DNA from: Cristatella mucedo
Lineage: Eukaryota > Bryozoa > Phylactolaemata > Cristatellidae
Assembly (NCBI GenBank): GCA_009760855.2
Contig: WPIO01000014.1
Coordinates: 1,920,001 to 1,982,000 of the forward strand
Reading direction: 5' to 3'
Length of the DNA stretch: 62,000 nucleotides
The notes beneath the pieces are model-generated. The model was not told where the DNA came from, did no database searches, and saw only the letters and a list, made by a program, of their open reading frames with translations. Shown here piece by piece: positions 24,635 to 35,340 of the stretch. How positions within the stretch are numbered: position 1 is the first letter of the stretch; each line of letters starts with the position of its first letter. The position numbers and the translations under genes were made by a program.

Positions 24635-25685
24635 TGGCCGGCAATCGAGCGCGGAGCGCCACGCGCTCCGCTTCGCCGCCCCGCAGCAGCAGCTGCAGCC
24701 GCTGCCTCCGGGAGGTCAGCCGGTCCGCCGTCATCCGCGGCTCTCAAGTTTGACTCAGCAAAGAGAACTAGAGCGAACCGTGCGACGACCGCCTCACTCA
24801 TCAGCGCGGCCACGGTGCACACTTCTCTGTGGACGCTCACTGCGGTGCTCGAGAGCTCGCTGTGAGCGCCTTGACTGAATCTCGAGAGGCTTGCCAGGCA
24901 ATCGAAGATTCACGAATCTTATCGCAGAAATATTTTTCCTGCCCTGCCCACCTGCTGGCCGCCTTTTGATCTCTTCCCCACATCCCACTGCCTCCCGATC
25001 CTTCCCTCCTTCGAATCATTTCGTTTCCGTCTCCTCGCTCGTGCTCTTCGTATCCTTATACGGGCGGCGTGGAAGCGAGGCCGGTTCGTCGGTGTCGAGC
25101 GCCCTCCAGCGATGGGAGAGCGCCTCGTTGCCCAGGGCCTCGGGTCTAAGACGGTGCCCTCTAGGACATTGCGACTCCCTCCCTGATCGATTTCGATGTG
25201 AAGTTTTGAATTCGATAAGGAACTGCGCTCGGTGGCTGGTGTGTCGCCGCGGCGCACGTTTTCTACCGCCATATCTCACGACGATGCCCAGCTCGGATGT
25301 CCACTCCACCGCCGCAAAGCAAGCGAGACGGCGGCGGATCTCGGGTGACCGTCGACCGTGGTTTGAAAAAGTAACCACAGCATTTGGGAAACTCTCAAGT
25401 CCTTTAACCACTGTCCATGCCTCATTAGTCCTTATTAATTTCCACATCAAAAGGGCAAATCTGTTGGAAAACGTGGTGGCAGCAAATGAGACACAATCGC
25501 CCAAGTGGATATTAAGCTAATTTTCTTTGGAGTGCTCAATACTGAAAAAGCCTGCTAGGCGATTTCCATGGCATCAGCCTAAATCCACAAGGCAAAACGA
25601 AAAGGCAGAGTGCAGGAGACAGTTGTGGGGTTAGGCTTCGGCTGGAGCAGGGCTTCGGGTGCGAGTTGAAAGCGGCGAGTGGCGC
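24635..25685. other. Intron or intergenic sequence, nothing recognised
   Basis: In the proposed minus-strand gene this is intronic. A frame of about 160 codons at 25016-25504 has no recognisable motif, so I do not call it coding. Confidence 0.3.
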
Positions 25686-25689
25686 AGGG

Positions 25690-25840
25690 GGTAGAAAAAA
25701 TATAGATTATTTGTATAGCGCACCAAGATACCTTAATCTCTATTTAGGCGCTTCACATGTGCCTCAGGGCTCGAGCCCACGATCTCAGCCAGACCTTGGT
25801 CGGGGCGAGCACCTTAACCACTGGACCAAACCAGCTCGAC
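25690..25840 (-). mobile_element. tRNA-derived SINE, family A
   Basis: The minus strand reads a tRNA-like head: an A-box-like TGGTTTGGTCCAGTGGTTAA and a B box GTGGGCTCGAGCCC. The 3' tail, around GCGCCTAAATAGAGATTAAG, matches the tail of the CR1-type LINE. It ends in ATAAT-type sequence. It is one of six copies in the window. Confidence 0.88.
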
Positions 25841-25929
25841 AAACTAAGGGAAAACTTCGGGGAGCAAAATGGCTGCGAAGCACAAATGAGCAGATGGTCT
25901 TTTTAATTTTTTCTTGATCTGGCTTACCT

Positions 25930-26945
25930 CTCTGAAAGGCATTATCCTCAGAACTCACGTCGAACTACCTAGCGAGTAATTCTGGCCCAGCTATAGAGCA
26001 AATCACTCGTTTGACTCTGCTGGTTCTGCTGGAGATATTTATTCACGACTCCCAACCTGTGCTCTTAATCATCTGCAAATGGTCCAAAGCTCAGCAGCTC
26101 TGTTGTCAACTGCCATGGCTGCCACATTACCCCACTTCTGTCTGAGATTCAATGGCCCCCAATCAAGCACCCAATTGAGTTCAAGATCCTCACTCTCTCT
26201 GGTTTTCAGGTCGCTGCACTCGCCCACTTATCTTACCTTCTTATATTCTTACTAAGTGTGCCCTCACACCATATACTCCTCAACATATATTCGTCTCCCG
26301 TCCGTCGAACTAAATTGAAATCTTTTGGTGATCGAACCCTCCGCTCGTATGCACTAAAACAGTCTGGAACTCGCTTCCGGTACGATCGCTAGCTGCAGTG
26401 ACTTTGCATCGTTAAAGTCTCAGCTAAATCTACCCATCTAATTCTCATCTAAGTCTACGCATCTGCATCAATCAGCTTTCCATTCGCCCTCAGGTGCTCG
26501 TCTTTTTCGTTCCGCTATGCTTTCGTGCGTACGTGTGCATGATTCATTTGCCGAGCTGGTTTGGCCTAGCGATTAAGGTGCTCGCCCCGACCAAGGTCTG
26601 ACTTGAGGTCGTGGGCTCGAGCCCCGAGGCATATGTGAAGCGCCTGAATAGAGATTAAGTTCTCTTGGGGCGCTATATAAATGAATTATATATTCATTGC
26701 CCGTTACTAGCCATAGGTCTTACTAACCGGTGGCAAACGTGAGTCTTCATGTTTATTTGAGAATGATGGCCTAAACACGATACTCGTTTGCTTTTGCATG
26801 CTTAACACCTCGTACGTCACTAAATCTTGGGTGTTTATTCTGTTGCAGCAAGTTTTAAAGCATATGGATAGAGCTTATGTTTTCCTAAAACGCTATGCAA
26901 ACGAACAATTATTATAATTATTATTACTATTGATAACCAAGTCCT
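25930..26945 (+). mobile_element. CR1-like LINE (family C), decayed, with a SINE inside
   Basis: The first part (to about 26470) holds broken coding sequence for the CR1 ORF2 C-terminus, including WPPIKHPIEFKILTL, which fits the family pattern 'LHWLPI..RI.FK'. The 3' untranslated part (26500-26545 and 26700-26945) aligns with 34.40-34.69 kb, sharing GCACTTGCTTTCGTTTGCA-like blocks. The two halves are separated by a SINE at 26553-26698. The 3' end is ATT-rich. Confidence 0.7.
26553..26698 (+). mobile_element. tRNA-derived SINE, family A, complete copy
   Basis: This copy appears full-length. It has an A-box-like TGGTTTGGCCTAGCGATTAA, a B box GTGGGCTCGAGCCCC, and the tail GCGCCTGAATAGAGATTAAG...GGGGCGCTATATAAATGAATTATAT. 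It is flanked by TTCATTTGCC on the left and TTCATTGCC on the right, a probable target-site duplication. The host is a family C LINE copy, and the uninterrupted relative at 34.4 kb shows the empty arrangement. Confidence 0.92.
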
Positions 26946-27244
26946 TCTTAAACACGCGTCATCACTCCTAGGCACGGAAGACATTACACTACGATGGTTT
27001 AGGTCCTGTCTCTGGGAGATTGTATTATGATTATTATTATTATTATTTCGGAGCGTGGATGTCAACGGCCAATGTACGCTGACTTGATCACATTTAAAGC
27101 GAAGGCGAAAGTTATAGCCAAGTAAAAAATCTACCTACTCCTCGTGCAGGTCGTTGTTTGTAGCTGAATCGTTCTATATGTGCCTGTCCCCAAAACAAAT
27201 GTGTAGGTTATAATCGATATCCAGGTTAACCATATTTTATCTTT

Positions 27245-27320
27245 CCAGCATATTTTAAATGCCTGGAAAGAGATTTCATTCTATAAGTGAGCTATATGAG
27301 TGAATCGTGCTCGCTATTTA
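27245..27320 (+). mobile_element. Isolated LINE-tail-like hairpin fragment
   Basis: The sequence TTTTAAATGCCTGGAAAGAG followed by a GAGCTATATGAGTGAA block resembles the 3' hairpin end of the CR1-type LINEs. Only this short end is recognisable. Confidence 0.45.
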
Positions 27321-27414
27321 AGGAAATCTTAAAACCGCATGCCTGCATAGGTGAAGGCTAGTCTACCACTGTACACGACTCTCCACTTGAGGTATTGAAA
27401 TGGCGGCTTGCTAA

Positions 27415-27672
27415 ATCTGCCAAACTGTGGCTGATATTCATTAGACGCGGATCCGGAATTATAACGGCTAGGAATCAATTATGCTGTAACCTATGGCCAA
27501 GGCTGCATGAAAGCCAAAGCCATGTAATAGGCAATCAGTTTCGGGTCGTGGGTCGACCTCGGCATTTTGGCTGATTGGAGCTCGAGGCTTTGAGTCGTAC
27601 GATAGTTGCTTCGTGTCATGGCCACTATCGAAGACCTGTAACAGTCAGTCGCTGTCAGATAGACTTCTCTGG

Positions 27673-27705
<33 letters not shown>

Positions 27706-27965
27706 TCACTTGATAAAGCGCCCTCAGAGAACTGAATCTCTTTCTAGGCGCTTTACATTTGCTGCAAAGGGAAGCGAGATTGAATGGTGAGTAATACGGT
27801 CTTGTTATCTCAAGTTATGGGAACTCTTCTTCACTGCCGAGTCCCACTAGTGTCGGCATACCGGCGTGCATTGGTACCGGACCGAAAAGTCGCTAGCCAT
27901 GATTCCAAAGCTCAGGGTTTCACTGGTATTTGTCTTGAGTCACCTGAGACTTGCACTGTGTGGCT
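27415..27965 (+). repeat. Unclassified interspersed repeat U, copy 2, interrupted
   Basis: The left part (27415-27672) aligns with 48.79-49.06 kb through blocks like CATGGCC near TATCGAAGACC. The right part (27820-27965) aligns with 49.08-49.21 kb and 20.76-20.88 kb around GTGCATTGGT. A reverse-oriented CR1-type LINE tail (27664-27785) separates the two parts. Confidence 0.65.
27664..27785 (-). mobile_element. CR1-type LINE 3' tail (family B)
   Basis: An AAT repeat, then CACTTGATAAAGCGCCCTCA and TCTAGGCGCTTTACATTTGC: the reverse complement of the standard family B end. It lies inside a copy of repeat U and is therefore the younger insertion. Confidence 0.88.
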
Positions 27966-28505
27966 TGGGTGCAGTCCGGTAAGCAGCAGTGTTCCATTAA
28001 TCCGCCTTCGATTCTCTGTTGGCGATGAGGGATGAGATGCGTACAAGCGACCCAGGAGACAGCGGAGGCCCAACATAGACGGGAGTTGCAATCGAGACGT
28101 CGGCCAGAGCGGCGGTGTGCTGGCACTCTACGCGAGCATCTACTGCAAAGTCGCCGCCGTTTTGTGGCTCCCACTTCCCCCTATATAGATAGATAGCACT
28201 GCCGACATTAGCTGGTGGCTATTAGCTGGTGGCTAGTAGCTAGTAGCTATTTCGAGTAAAATCTACTTCGCGTAGACCGAACAGCAACGGAGCAGACGAC
28301 CCAATGACTCCTCGCTGACCGTCTCGTTTCCTCACTTTTGTTGAAGCAGTGCAGCCGAGCCGCCTGCCGGCGACTACTGCGTATTGGGGGTGGGGCAGGC
28401 GAGGGCAAAGAAGAGTCGCAGAGCATGCGAAAAAAACAAGATAACACGATGTGCGAAATGTAGCACCTAGCTTGCTTCGCAAACAAGTGCCGGATGCGGA
28501 CGCAC
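27966..28505. other. Intronic or intergenic stretch, nothing recognised
   Basis: No feature apart from a small tandem duplication, TTAGCTGGTGGCTA, near 28208. In the proposed minus-strand gene this is intron downstream of the EGF-like exon. Confidence 0.3.
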
Positions 28506-28625
28506 CTTCGCAGGTGAGAGTGTCGCTGGAAAACTTGTAGCCGGGACGGCATGTGCACTTCATCTCCTGGGCCCTGGGGTCGCATGGCTGCCTCGAGCAA
28601 GTCACCAGAGTGCAGTTGGCAGGAG
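28506..28625 (-). CDS. Predicted exon: EGF-like domain
   Basis: A 120-nt exon lies between a TATTTTAG acceptor and a GAAG|GTGCGT donor, with split codons at both ends (phase 1-1), the usual layout of an EGF module exon. It encodes about 40 residues with six cysteines in EGF-like spacing: C-x4-C-x4-C-x8-C-x-C-x12-C. The segment CTCRPGYKF has the glycine-aromatic signature seen before the last cysteine. The calcium-binding D-x-D/N start is absent. The module is extracellular and structural. The next exon recognised downstream with a fitting phase is the transmembrane exon at 24411-24575, which suggests a juxtamembrane EGF domain. Other exons between or upstream may have been missed. Confidence 0.78.
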
Positions 28626-28951
28626 CTAAAATAAAAACATGTGTATGCAAAGAGAGCACCGGTCTCGTTGCACTTTTGAACCAGCTAACGTGGACGTCAC
28701 CTGCTGTCTAATTGGCAGCAGAATTTCGGTCACTACTGCTGCTACGAAATCGAAGACTTAATGCTTAGCATCTGGTCGTCAGGCGATCGCTTAAGCCTAG
28801 CTCGAACGTGCGTTACACTTCATCAAAGGCTAATAAAGATTTTCTTCTAGACGGCCGGTGCGGCTGATATTGCCAGCGAGCTGCCCGCAGCGACAATTGG
28901 CTGCTGACTAAGAAGTTCCCCGAAGAGTGGGCAGCTCACCAAGAGTGGGCA

Positions 28952-28975
28952 GCAGCAGCAGCAGCAGCAGCAGCA
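28952..28975. repeat. CAG trinucleotide repeat
   Basis: About eight GCA/CAG units. Confidence 0.9.
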
Positions 28976-29314
28976 AGGCACTAGTCCTTGGTTCGAGCCC
29001 GTGATGTACTATCCAGAAAATCTTTCTTCAACTTATCAGCAAATGCGACCAATAACCGGTGGGTGGAAAATGTTGCCTGTCATTTCCTTTGCGTGTCATC
29101 TCTCAAAAGCAATTACACAGCTTAAGAAAAATGACGAGAAGAGATAGATGAGGTGAGATGAGGAGGAAAGGAAAGATGCGATACAGAAGAACGCCAGACA
29201 GGTCGAAAGGAGGAGTGAAGAGCGACTTATAGTGAGAGAGACATAGTTATATGCACGCACTTACGTAAAAATACACTCAGATACATACATATGTTCATAT
29301 ATACATACGTACAC

Positions 29315-29372
29315 ACACGCGCTAGCGTGCACACACACACACGCGCGCACGCGCACGCACGCACACACACAT
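29315..29372. repeat. CA/CG alternating purine-pyrimidine tract
   Basis: CA repeats with CG and GCACG interruptions, about 58 bp; a possible Z-DNA former. Confidence 0.85.
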
Positions 29373-29429
29373 ATGTAATCTGGTTCTGCGTCACACCTAA
29401 TCGGACCTCGTTCGGACACCGAGTTCACC

Positions 29430-29835
29430 TGCATGTCAGTAGGCCGTGCCCTCCCTCTTGCCGCCGGTCTGGCTCTCAAGCCGGACCTGGTGACAGACAA
29501 CGACATCGGTGTGGTAAATGGTGACGTGACGGTACCGTTCGATGGCTGCGAGTATGCCCTGACGTTGGCGGCCCGGAGCGGCCATTGTCCGGTCTCTTCC
29601 TGACCGCTGACTATCGGCCGCGGCCGACGACGAAGCCCTTCGCGGTCCGGGCTCTCGACCGCTGGTAGCCAAACGATGAAGCTCGCCCAGCAGACCTCGG
29701 CATTCCGCGTTCGGAGCGAAGGGCATTGCGTCGGCTTTTCGTAGCCGACGCCATTACCGGCTAGGAAGTCGTGTGGTCCCTGTTCTTGAACCTGGAGGCG
29801 GCAGGGCAGGGTGCTGCCGGCTAATGAATAAATAT
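29430..29835 (+). mobile_element. R2-group LINE 3' end (restriction-like endonuclease), copy 1
   Basis: The frame from 29436 encodes SVGRALPL, then KPDLVTDNDIGVV, then GDVTVPFDG, a restriction-like endonuclease core of the kind found after the reverse transcriptase in R2/CRE/NeSL-group LINEs. It matches the second copy at 46.9-48.6 kb and shares the same 3' end (GGCAGGGCAGGG-type, then GGCTAA). Stops near 29603 and later break it. It is 5'-truncated. Confidence 0.8.
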
Positions 29836-29873
29836 ATGTGCACGTTAACTATTTTAATAAATCTTTGATATAT

Positions 29874-30471
29874 AATGTAATGTCATGTATCTCCGTCTGT
29901 AACTCCACAAAGTCATAAAGACCATGTGGATGTTACGCAGGAGAGTTTTGTATAGCGCACTCACAGCCTAAGCGGCTTTCGGTACGCATTCGGTGGCCAA
30001 CAGACTTCGTCTCACGCAACAAAGAGAAAGTGGGAAGCATAGCAGAGTCAGGAGAGCAGTCGATATAGTGAGTAGCATGGAAGTAGCAGCTCACGACCGC
30101 TGAAAAGGATGAGCCTTAGTCGGAAGTAGGAGAATAGTTGCCGTTGCGTAAGAATTGTGGAAGCGAGTTCCACAGTCTAGGACCTGCAGAGCTAAAGCTT
30201 CTGTCGCCAACGGTCTTTAAGTGGAGGAATGGAACAGCTAATTTATTGTCCACACATGACCTGACGGCGCGAAGAGGCTGAAACTGATGCAGCAGTTCAG
30301 CTAGGTACAAAGGAGCCAAGCCGTGGCGGGCTTCGTGGGTCAGCGTAAGAACTTTGCTATGTATCCGTTGCTCAACCGGCATCCATCCTAGCTCTTTTAG
30401 CATAGGAGACACGTGCTCAAACCTCTGGGATTTGAAGACCAGCCTTGCAGCCATATTCATAGTCAGCTGTA

Positions 30472-30474
<3 letters not shown>
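29874..30474 (-). mobile_element. L2-type LINE 3' end
   Basis: It reads on the minus strand from MNMAARLVFKSQRFEHVSP through CVDNKLAVPF to a 3' end with GTATCTCCGTC (forward). A frame of about 114 codons stays open, but there is no palm domain. Nearly identical blocks occur at 41.77-42.36 kb. Confidence 0.9.
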
Positions 30475-30525
<51 letters not shown>

Positions 30526-30534
30526 TTATATATA
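30474..30534. repeat. TA microsatellite
   Basis: About 60 bp of TA repeat directly at the truncated 5' edge of the L2-type copy. Confidence 0.95.
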
Positions 30535-31555
30535 TGTGTGAGAGAGTGAGAAGAAGGTAAATAGTTCTACTCAGGCTGGAGATATGGTAGAGTGAGTCCA
30601 TAAACAGGTGTCGGGAAACAGATCAAAGTTCATAGAGGCGATTAGATCCTCACGCTCACGGTTTGTATCCTAATGGTAGCGTTACCGCAAAGTTAGCCGT
30701 TTGCTCGTCGTTGTCCCTATGCGACCGACCGCTTATGTGCATTAAGGAAGCTCGCCCTACACCACTTAATTCTCTCTTGCTTCGCTGCTGAAGATTAATT
30801 CACCCAGCAGCGCAGCCCGACTCCGAGCAGCAAGCCCAGAAGCCCTGCCCATGGGCATGCATTGCTCCAATGGGGGTTCACTTAGCTTCGATCGGGCGCA
30901 TCGCTCTACCCGACCAGCCTCCTCGGACGGCGTGGGACTTTTCTTACGACCTTGAATCTCCACTCACACTTCCGTGTAACTGGTCGTAACTGTTGACGGT
31001 AGTGGTGACGCGCTGATAAACTCGACAAGGCATACAACGATGCACCGGCTGCTCGGCACTGGTGCCAGCGAAATCTTTGTCTGGCCTCGAGATGACTCAC
31101 TTCGCGCTGCTACGTCAGCGATCTCGAGTCAGCTGCGGCTGCTCGGGCCGAGTGTGTAAACGTGATTCAGAGATAAGATGCGGGTAATTGGATCGGCGAT
31201 AGCTGCTGCTGCCTCGATTGCCACGACAAGTCGTGGCCTCTAGTGAACCGAGAATCAGCCCGCCGCTTAATCCGTACGATCGCTCATTCTTACGTTCATT
31301 CTCATTCTCAGGTTTCGGTACTTCATAATCTTTTTTTCAGCGAAGGGCGAAAGCCTCGCCGTTGCTCGACTGTCGGCGCATTTTAGGGTACGTCGCCGAC
31401 CAATCTTGGGCAATGCAGGCTGATTGCAGCTGCAGTTCTGCCTTTGCCGCTCTGCGTGGGAGCTCTCTTTGTGTTTTCGATTTAGTTCAGTCATGCAGAG
31501 CATATTCTCACTGCAGTCCAGAAAGCAACAAGGCGTCTAACGAGACAGCTACTCT
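30535..31555. other. Intergenic stretch, nothing recognised
   Basis: No family match and no splice-bounded domain. Small open frames on the minus strand near 30766-31100 carry no motif I know. Confidence 0.3.
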
Positions 31556-31812
31556 CCTGCTGCCGACTATGGCTCATCCTTTTCAGCGATCCTGAGCTGC
31601 TGCCTCCGTGTTACTCACTACCTCAACTGCTCTCCTGACTCTGCTATGCTTCCCACTTTATCTTTGTTGCGTGAGATGAAGTCTGTTGGCTACCGAATGT
31701 GTACCGAAAGCCGCTTAGGCTGTGAGTGCGCTATACAAAACTCTCCTGCGTAACACCCACTTAGTCTTCATGGCTTTGTGGAGTTACAGAAAGAGATACA
31801 TTAAATGACATT
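31556..31812 (+). mobile_element. L2-type LINE 3' end
   Basis: From CTGCCGACTATGGCTCATCC to GGAGTTACAGAAAGAGATAC. It is strongly truncated and matches the other L2-type 3' ends. Confidence 0.88.
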
Positions 31813-31848
31813 ATAAAGGCAAGCGACACTGCTTGAGTGGGCAAAAGA

Positions 31849-31930
31849 TAGTCTGGAGTTGACACGCACGACACTAGGATCGCGCTTCAGTCTGGAGTTA
31901 ACACGAACGACACTAGGAGCGCGCTTCAGG
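31849..31930. repeat. Tandem duplication of about 41 bp
   Basis: Two neighbouring copies contain AGTCTGGAGTT and CGACACTAGGA, followed by CGCGCTTCAG, and differ at a few positions. Confidence 0.9.
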
Positions 31931-32124
31931 CCCGAATTTGTGTCCGACAGGTCCGATTTGACCGACGTATCGGCAGCGCAAGAGTGCTAAGGTGCTGGGT
32001 TCGAGCTATGGTTAACTAAAAGCTACCCTTTCTATACTGCTAACAGCTCGTACAAACGTAAGGCGTCGTCTTAAAGTGGACAGACGGCTGCGTTTCGTCC
32101 ATGGAGCTGGTACATAATATATAA

Positions 32125-32290
32125 TTATATAATATACTGTATAAATATATAATTCATTTGTATAGCGCCGTAAGAGAGCTTAATCTCTATTCAGGCGCTT
32201 CACATATGCCACGGGGCTCGAGCCCATGACCTCAGCCAGACCTTAGTCGGGGCGAGCACCTTAGCTACTGGGACAAACCAGCTCTCTATG
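32125..32290 (-). mobile_element. tRNA-derived SINE, family A
   Basis: On the minus strand, an A-box-like TGGTTTGTCCCAGTAGCTAA, a B box ATGGGCTCGAGCCC and the shared GCGCCTGAATAGAGATTAAG tail. It ends in an AT-rich run (32118-32155). Confidence 0.9.
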
Positions 32291-33039
32291 CAGATGGGCT
32301 GCTTTAGAAGAAGTGGGGACTTCTAGCACATGATTGCTTTTTCAGTGGGCACACACGCCTGCGGCCTTTACCTGCTGTTACAGACAGAGCCGCACTTGCG
32401 ACAACAGCTGCCGTCAGCGTGGAAGCATAATCTTGAGCCATACTATCTCACAGACGAAGCAGCTTGCCGTATGAGGATGATGACGTGACCTACAAGCCCC
32501 GAAGAAAATACAGTACTTGGCGGGCGGAGCGTGCATTCCCTTTCGTTTGGCTAGGCGACTTATTAAAAGAGAGCTTTCATCGCTAATAAACGGCTCGACA
32601 TGATGAATAGGCTCGAAAAGAAACGACCCAGCAACAGCTCAGTATCCATTGCCGCACGACACCGAGCCACAGCACACGACGTCAAGCCACAGCGCTGCCA
32701 AGAAGAGTCGAACAGCGGAGTGCTGCCCAAGAAGGGTCGAACAAGGTGCACGAACGCAGTCAGGCTATGTAGTGCTGGCACTGGGCATGTACGGTATCCA
32801 GGTTATGGCATGTATTGTATCCTGCTTAGACAAGCGTACAAAGCACACACGTATCATGCTTATATCAGCATGGAGTCTCAGACCCATGGCTACCCATTAG
32901 TAAGACCTCTGGCTAGTATCACGTACTGAATTATACTCAGGTAATCGCAAAAAACACTCAGAAACAAAAGGACAAATACACTGAGGCGAAAAGAAAGCGG
33001 AGCGGAACAGATTCGCCTGCAGATGAGACTTAAAAAAAT

Positions 33040-33205
33040 AAATTAGCCGATTTAACAGTCTCATTTGCGTAGAGGCAGGAGAGCCTTAACCACTATCACC
33101 ACAGCCTGCAGTTGGCAATAAAGGATCGTCCACTGCAGGATTCGAACCCACAACCTCGGTCGTGAAGAGCGAGCCCTTAACCTCCTGGGCTATAGATGCC
33201 CATAA
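33040..33205 (-). mobile_element. tRNA-derived SINE, family B
   Basis: The B box GTGGGTTCGAATCC and the body block GGACGATCCTTTATTGCC on the minus strand match copies at 23.9 and 43.8 kb. The anticodon-arm region forms CACGACC...GGTTGTG. Confidence 0.88.
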
Positions 33206-33359
33206 ATAAGTTCATTGAATGCAGCGACCGAAGCCGATGCGAGTCTCGTGCTGCGCTCGTAAAGCCTAAACTTCTCCGCAGACCGATGTCACGATATTCC
33301 CCGATCGGACGAAATTTTAGATGAGGCTAAAAATCCACGTGGTTCCCACACAATTGTGC

Positions 33360-34000
33360 ATGCCAGCATCACTAATTAGTTGGCATGCTTTGTTTCATGA
33401 ATGTATAATTTGCCGAGAAAGGGATTTGAGTTATCTGAGGGCGAAATAAAAGTGCACGTGTACTGTTAGTGTTATTACCCACCCCATTCATGCAGTTGAG
33501 TTACTGATGAGGTACGGCCTGTCGGGATATCTGTACTGTCCAATCAGTAAAGATGAGTGCTCTAAGACATCCAGACGTTAGTCAGCATGCCAACTTGCAT
33601 CGTCTTGCCGTCAGCTCAACATGGCTTGGCTTTCTCGAGCAAATTTGGTGTCAAATGAGTCAAACGAACGTCTCTCGCTGATTCAGAAAGCGCCAGCTGC
33701 CCTTAGGCCAGTCAGATCGAATGTCAGAGCTGGCTCTCTATCGAGCATCGATTCGAATTCAAGATCATCAGTCTGGCGTACACGTCACTGCATTCACATG
33801 CACCAGCCTACCTATCCAACCGCGCCACTTCTCTAGTCACGTGATCGCAAACCATCCGCTCCAAAGCCTTAAACGAAGCCAGAGAGTCGGGGTGGGGCAT
33901 TTGTCTCCCCGCAAAGCTGGACAGCGAGCCAGGCCTCCCATTCCATACGTCCCGACCGCCGCCAGCGACGATATTATGTCCTAGTATTCGATATTTTATA
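33360..34000 (+). mobile_element. Decayed CR1-like LINE fragments
   Basis: A tail-like block near 33400-33460 resembles the family hairpin end. From 33610 the frames contain fragments that fit the CR1 ORF2 C-terminus only loosely (LIQKAPAALRPV for 'LQ.VQNSAARL'). The relationship is plausible but weak. Confidence 0.4.
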
Positions 34001-34009
34001 TTATCATAT

Positions 34010-34095
34010 CATATTATATTAAATATTGTTTTATTAATATATATTATATATTATTATATATTATATATATGTGTGTTATATATTATTATATTATG
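34010..34095. repeat. AT-rich TA/TAT repeat
   Basis: Irregular TATATTA units, about 85 bp. Confidence 0.85.
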
Positions 34096-34214
34096 TCCTG
34101 GTACCACTCAATGAACAATTGCCGTGTTCGAGTCAAATAAGCACTACGATCTCGAACTACAAAAATGTATTCCGTGTGAGTCTGCCCACTTGATGAACCT
34201 CTTGGCTGCGTCTC

Positions 34215-34690
34215 TGTCCTCAGCATCTAGCAGTCCTTCAATCTAAATTTAGCTTTTTTTCATGATCGAGCCTGCAGCAGCTCGCACGAAAGTCCGGAAT
34301 TCTCCTCCGGCTTCGATCGCTCGCCACCGGCAATGAACTCGCAAAATTTAAGTCGCAGCTAGAGACGCACACGGTTTGGTCAGATTTTCCTTCTCGTAAG
34401 TGAGCTTTCTGTTTTCTTCTATTCCAGCAGTGCTTTGCCTGTGCGTGATTCAGTGCATGCTAATAGGCATAGCTACTAACCTTGTTACTAGCCACTGGCT
34501 ATGAATACGTGCACGTTTGCTTTAGCAAGCTGGCCTAAACACGGCACTTGCTTTCGTTTGCACACTCGATACAGCTAATGTCACACATCCTTGGATATTG
34601 ATCCTCTTGCAGCGACTTGTAAAGAGCCCTGATAGATGACCGAGTCCTCTCACGCCGCTGCACGATCGACGTATTAGTATTGCTATTATT
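34215..34690 (+). mobile_element. CR1-like LINE (family C) 3' end
   Basis: The end of the ORF2-like segment (NELAKFKSQLETHT) is followed by the family C untranslated region: CTAACCTTGTTACTAGCC, CTAAACACGGCACTTGC and an ATT-rich end. It aligns with 26.3-26.95 kb, but without the SINE. Confidence 0.7.
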
Positions 34691-35031
34691 ATTAACAGTT
34701 AGGCCCAACTTATAAGTAATCGAAATGAGCCGACACTCGGTTGTATTGCCATCGTTCACATCTCGCAGTTGTAACTGCCCTCCGGACCCAGTGGGACGGA
34801 CAAGCCTGCCGAACAGAGCGGCCTAGGGGGCGCTAGCCATCCATCCTTCACCGGCATCAGTCTCAGCTGATTGGTTACGACTTTTTTCATCCGGCTCCCT
34901 CCGAGAGGGCCGGCAGGCGAAAGCTCGTCGGTCTACTCTACTTACCCCAACGGGTTGGCTCCACGCCGGTTTCGGCTAAGCGGCGGCTTCTTAGGTAGAT
35001 GTTACAGCAAGCTAGAAGACGATTAGCTGAC

Positions 35032-35340
35032 CGGTCTCAGTGAATAAATACCCGCCGGCGCCGGACTCGTTAGCGTAGTAAACATCGCTATCTGTGCACA
35101 GCGGCGCTTGCCTATCAGCTCCGCGAGTGCAAGCATACTCATGGCTTGGATCTCGCTCCTTGAGCAACAGGAATGCACCACAACAAGCCGATCGTACAGT
35201 ATATCCCTCGTAGATCACTCCCGTCGACTGAGGTCGAGTACCTACGTGACCAGTAAGGTTGACGCGGATGCTGATTGTGTTTCTCATAGCCAACGAACTG
35301 CCCGCACAAACAACGTCGCTCCAGCGATCAGAGGCTACTT
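35032..35340 (-). CDS. Candidate extracellular exon (weak)
   Basis: A 309-nt stretch is open throughout and phase 1-1. It begins after AACGTCAG and could end at a poor GTCAGC donor. It encodes several cysteines (VCAG, SACCGAF, YACTRG, PLCTDS), two potential N-glycosylation sites (NLT, NES) and SDVYYANESGAGGY. I recognise no named domain. It is listed because its phase would fit the EGF-like exon at 28506-28625 and because its residue pattern looks extracellular. Chance openness remains a real possibility. Confidence 0.28.
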
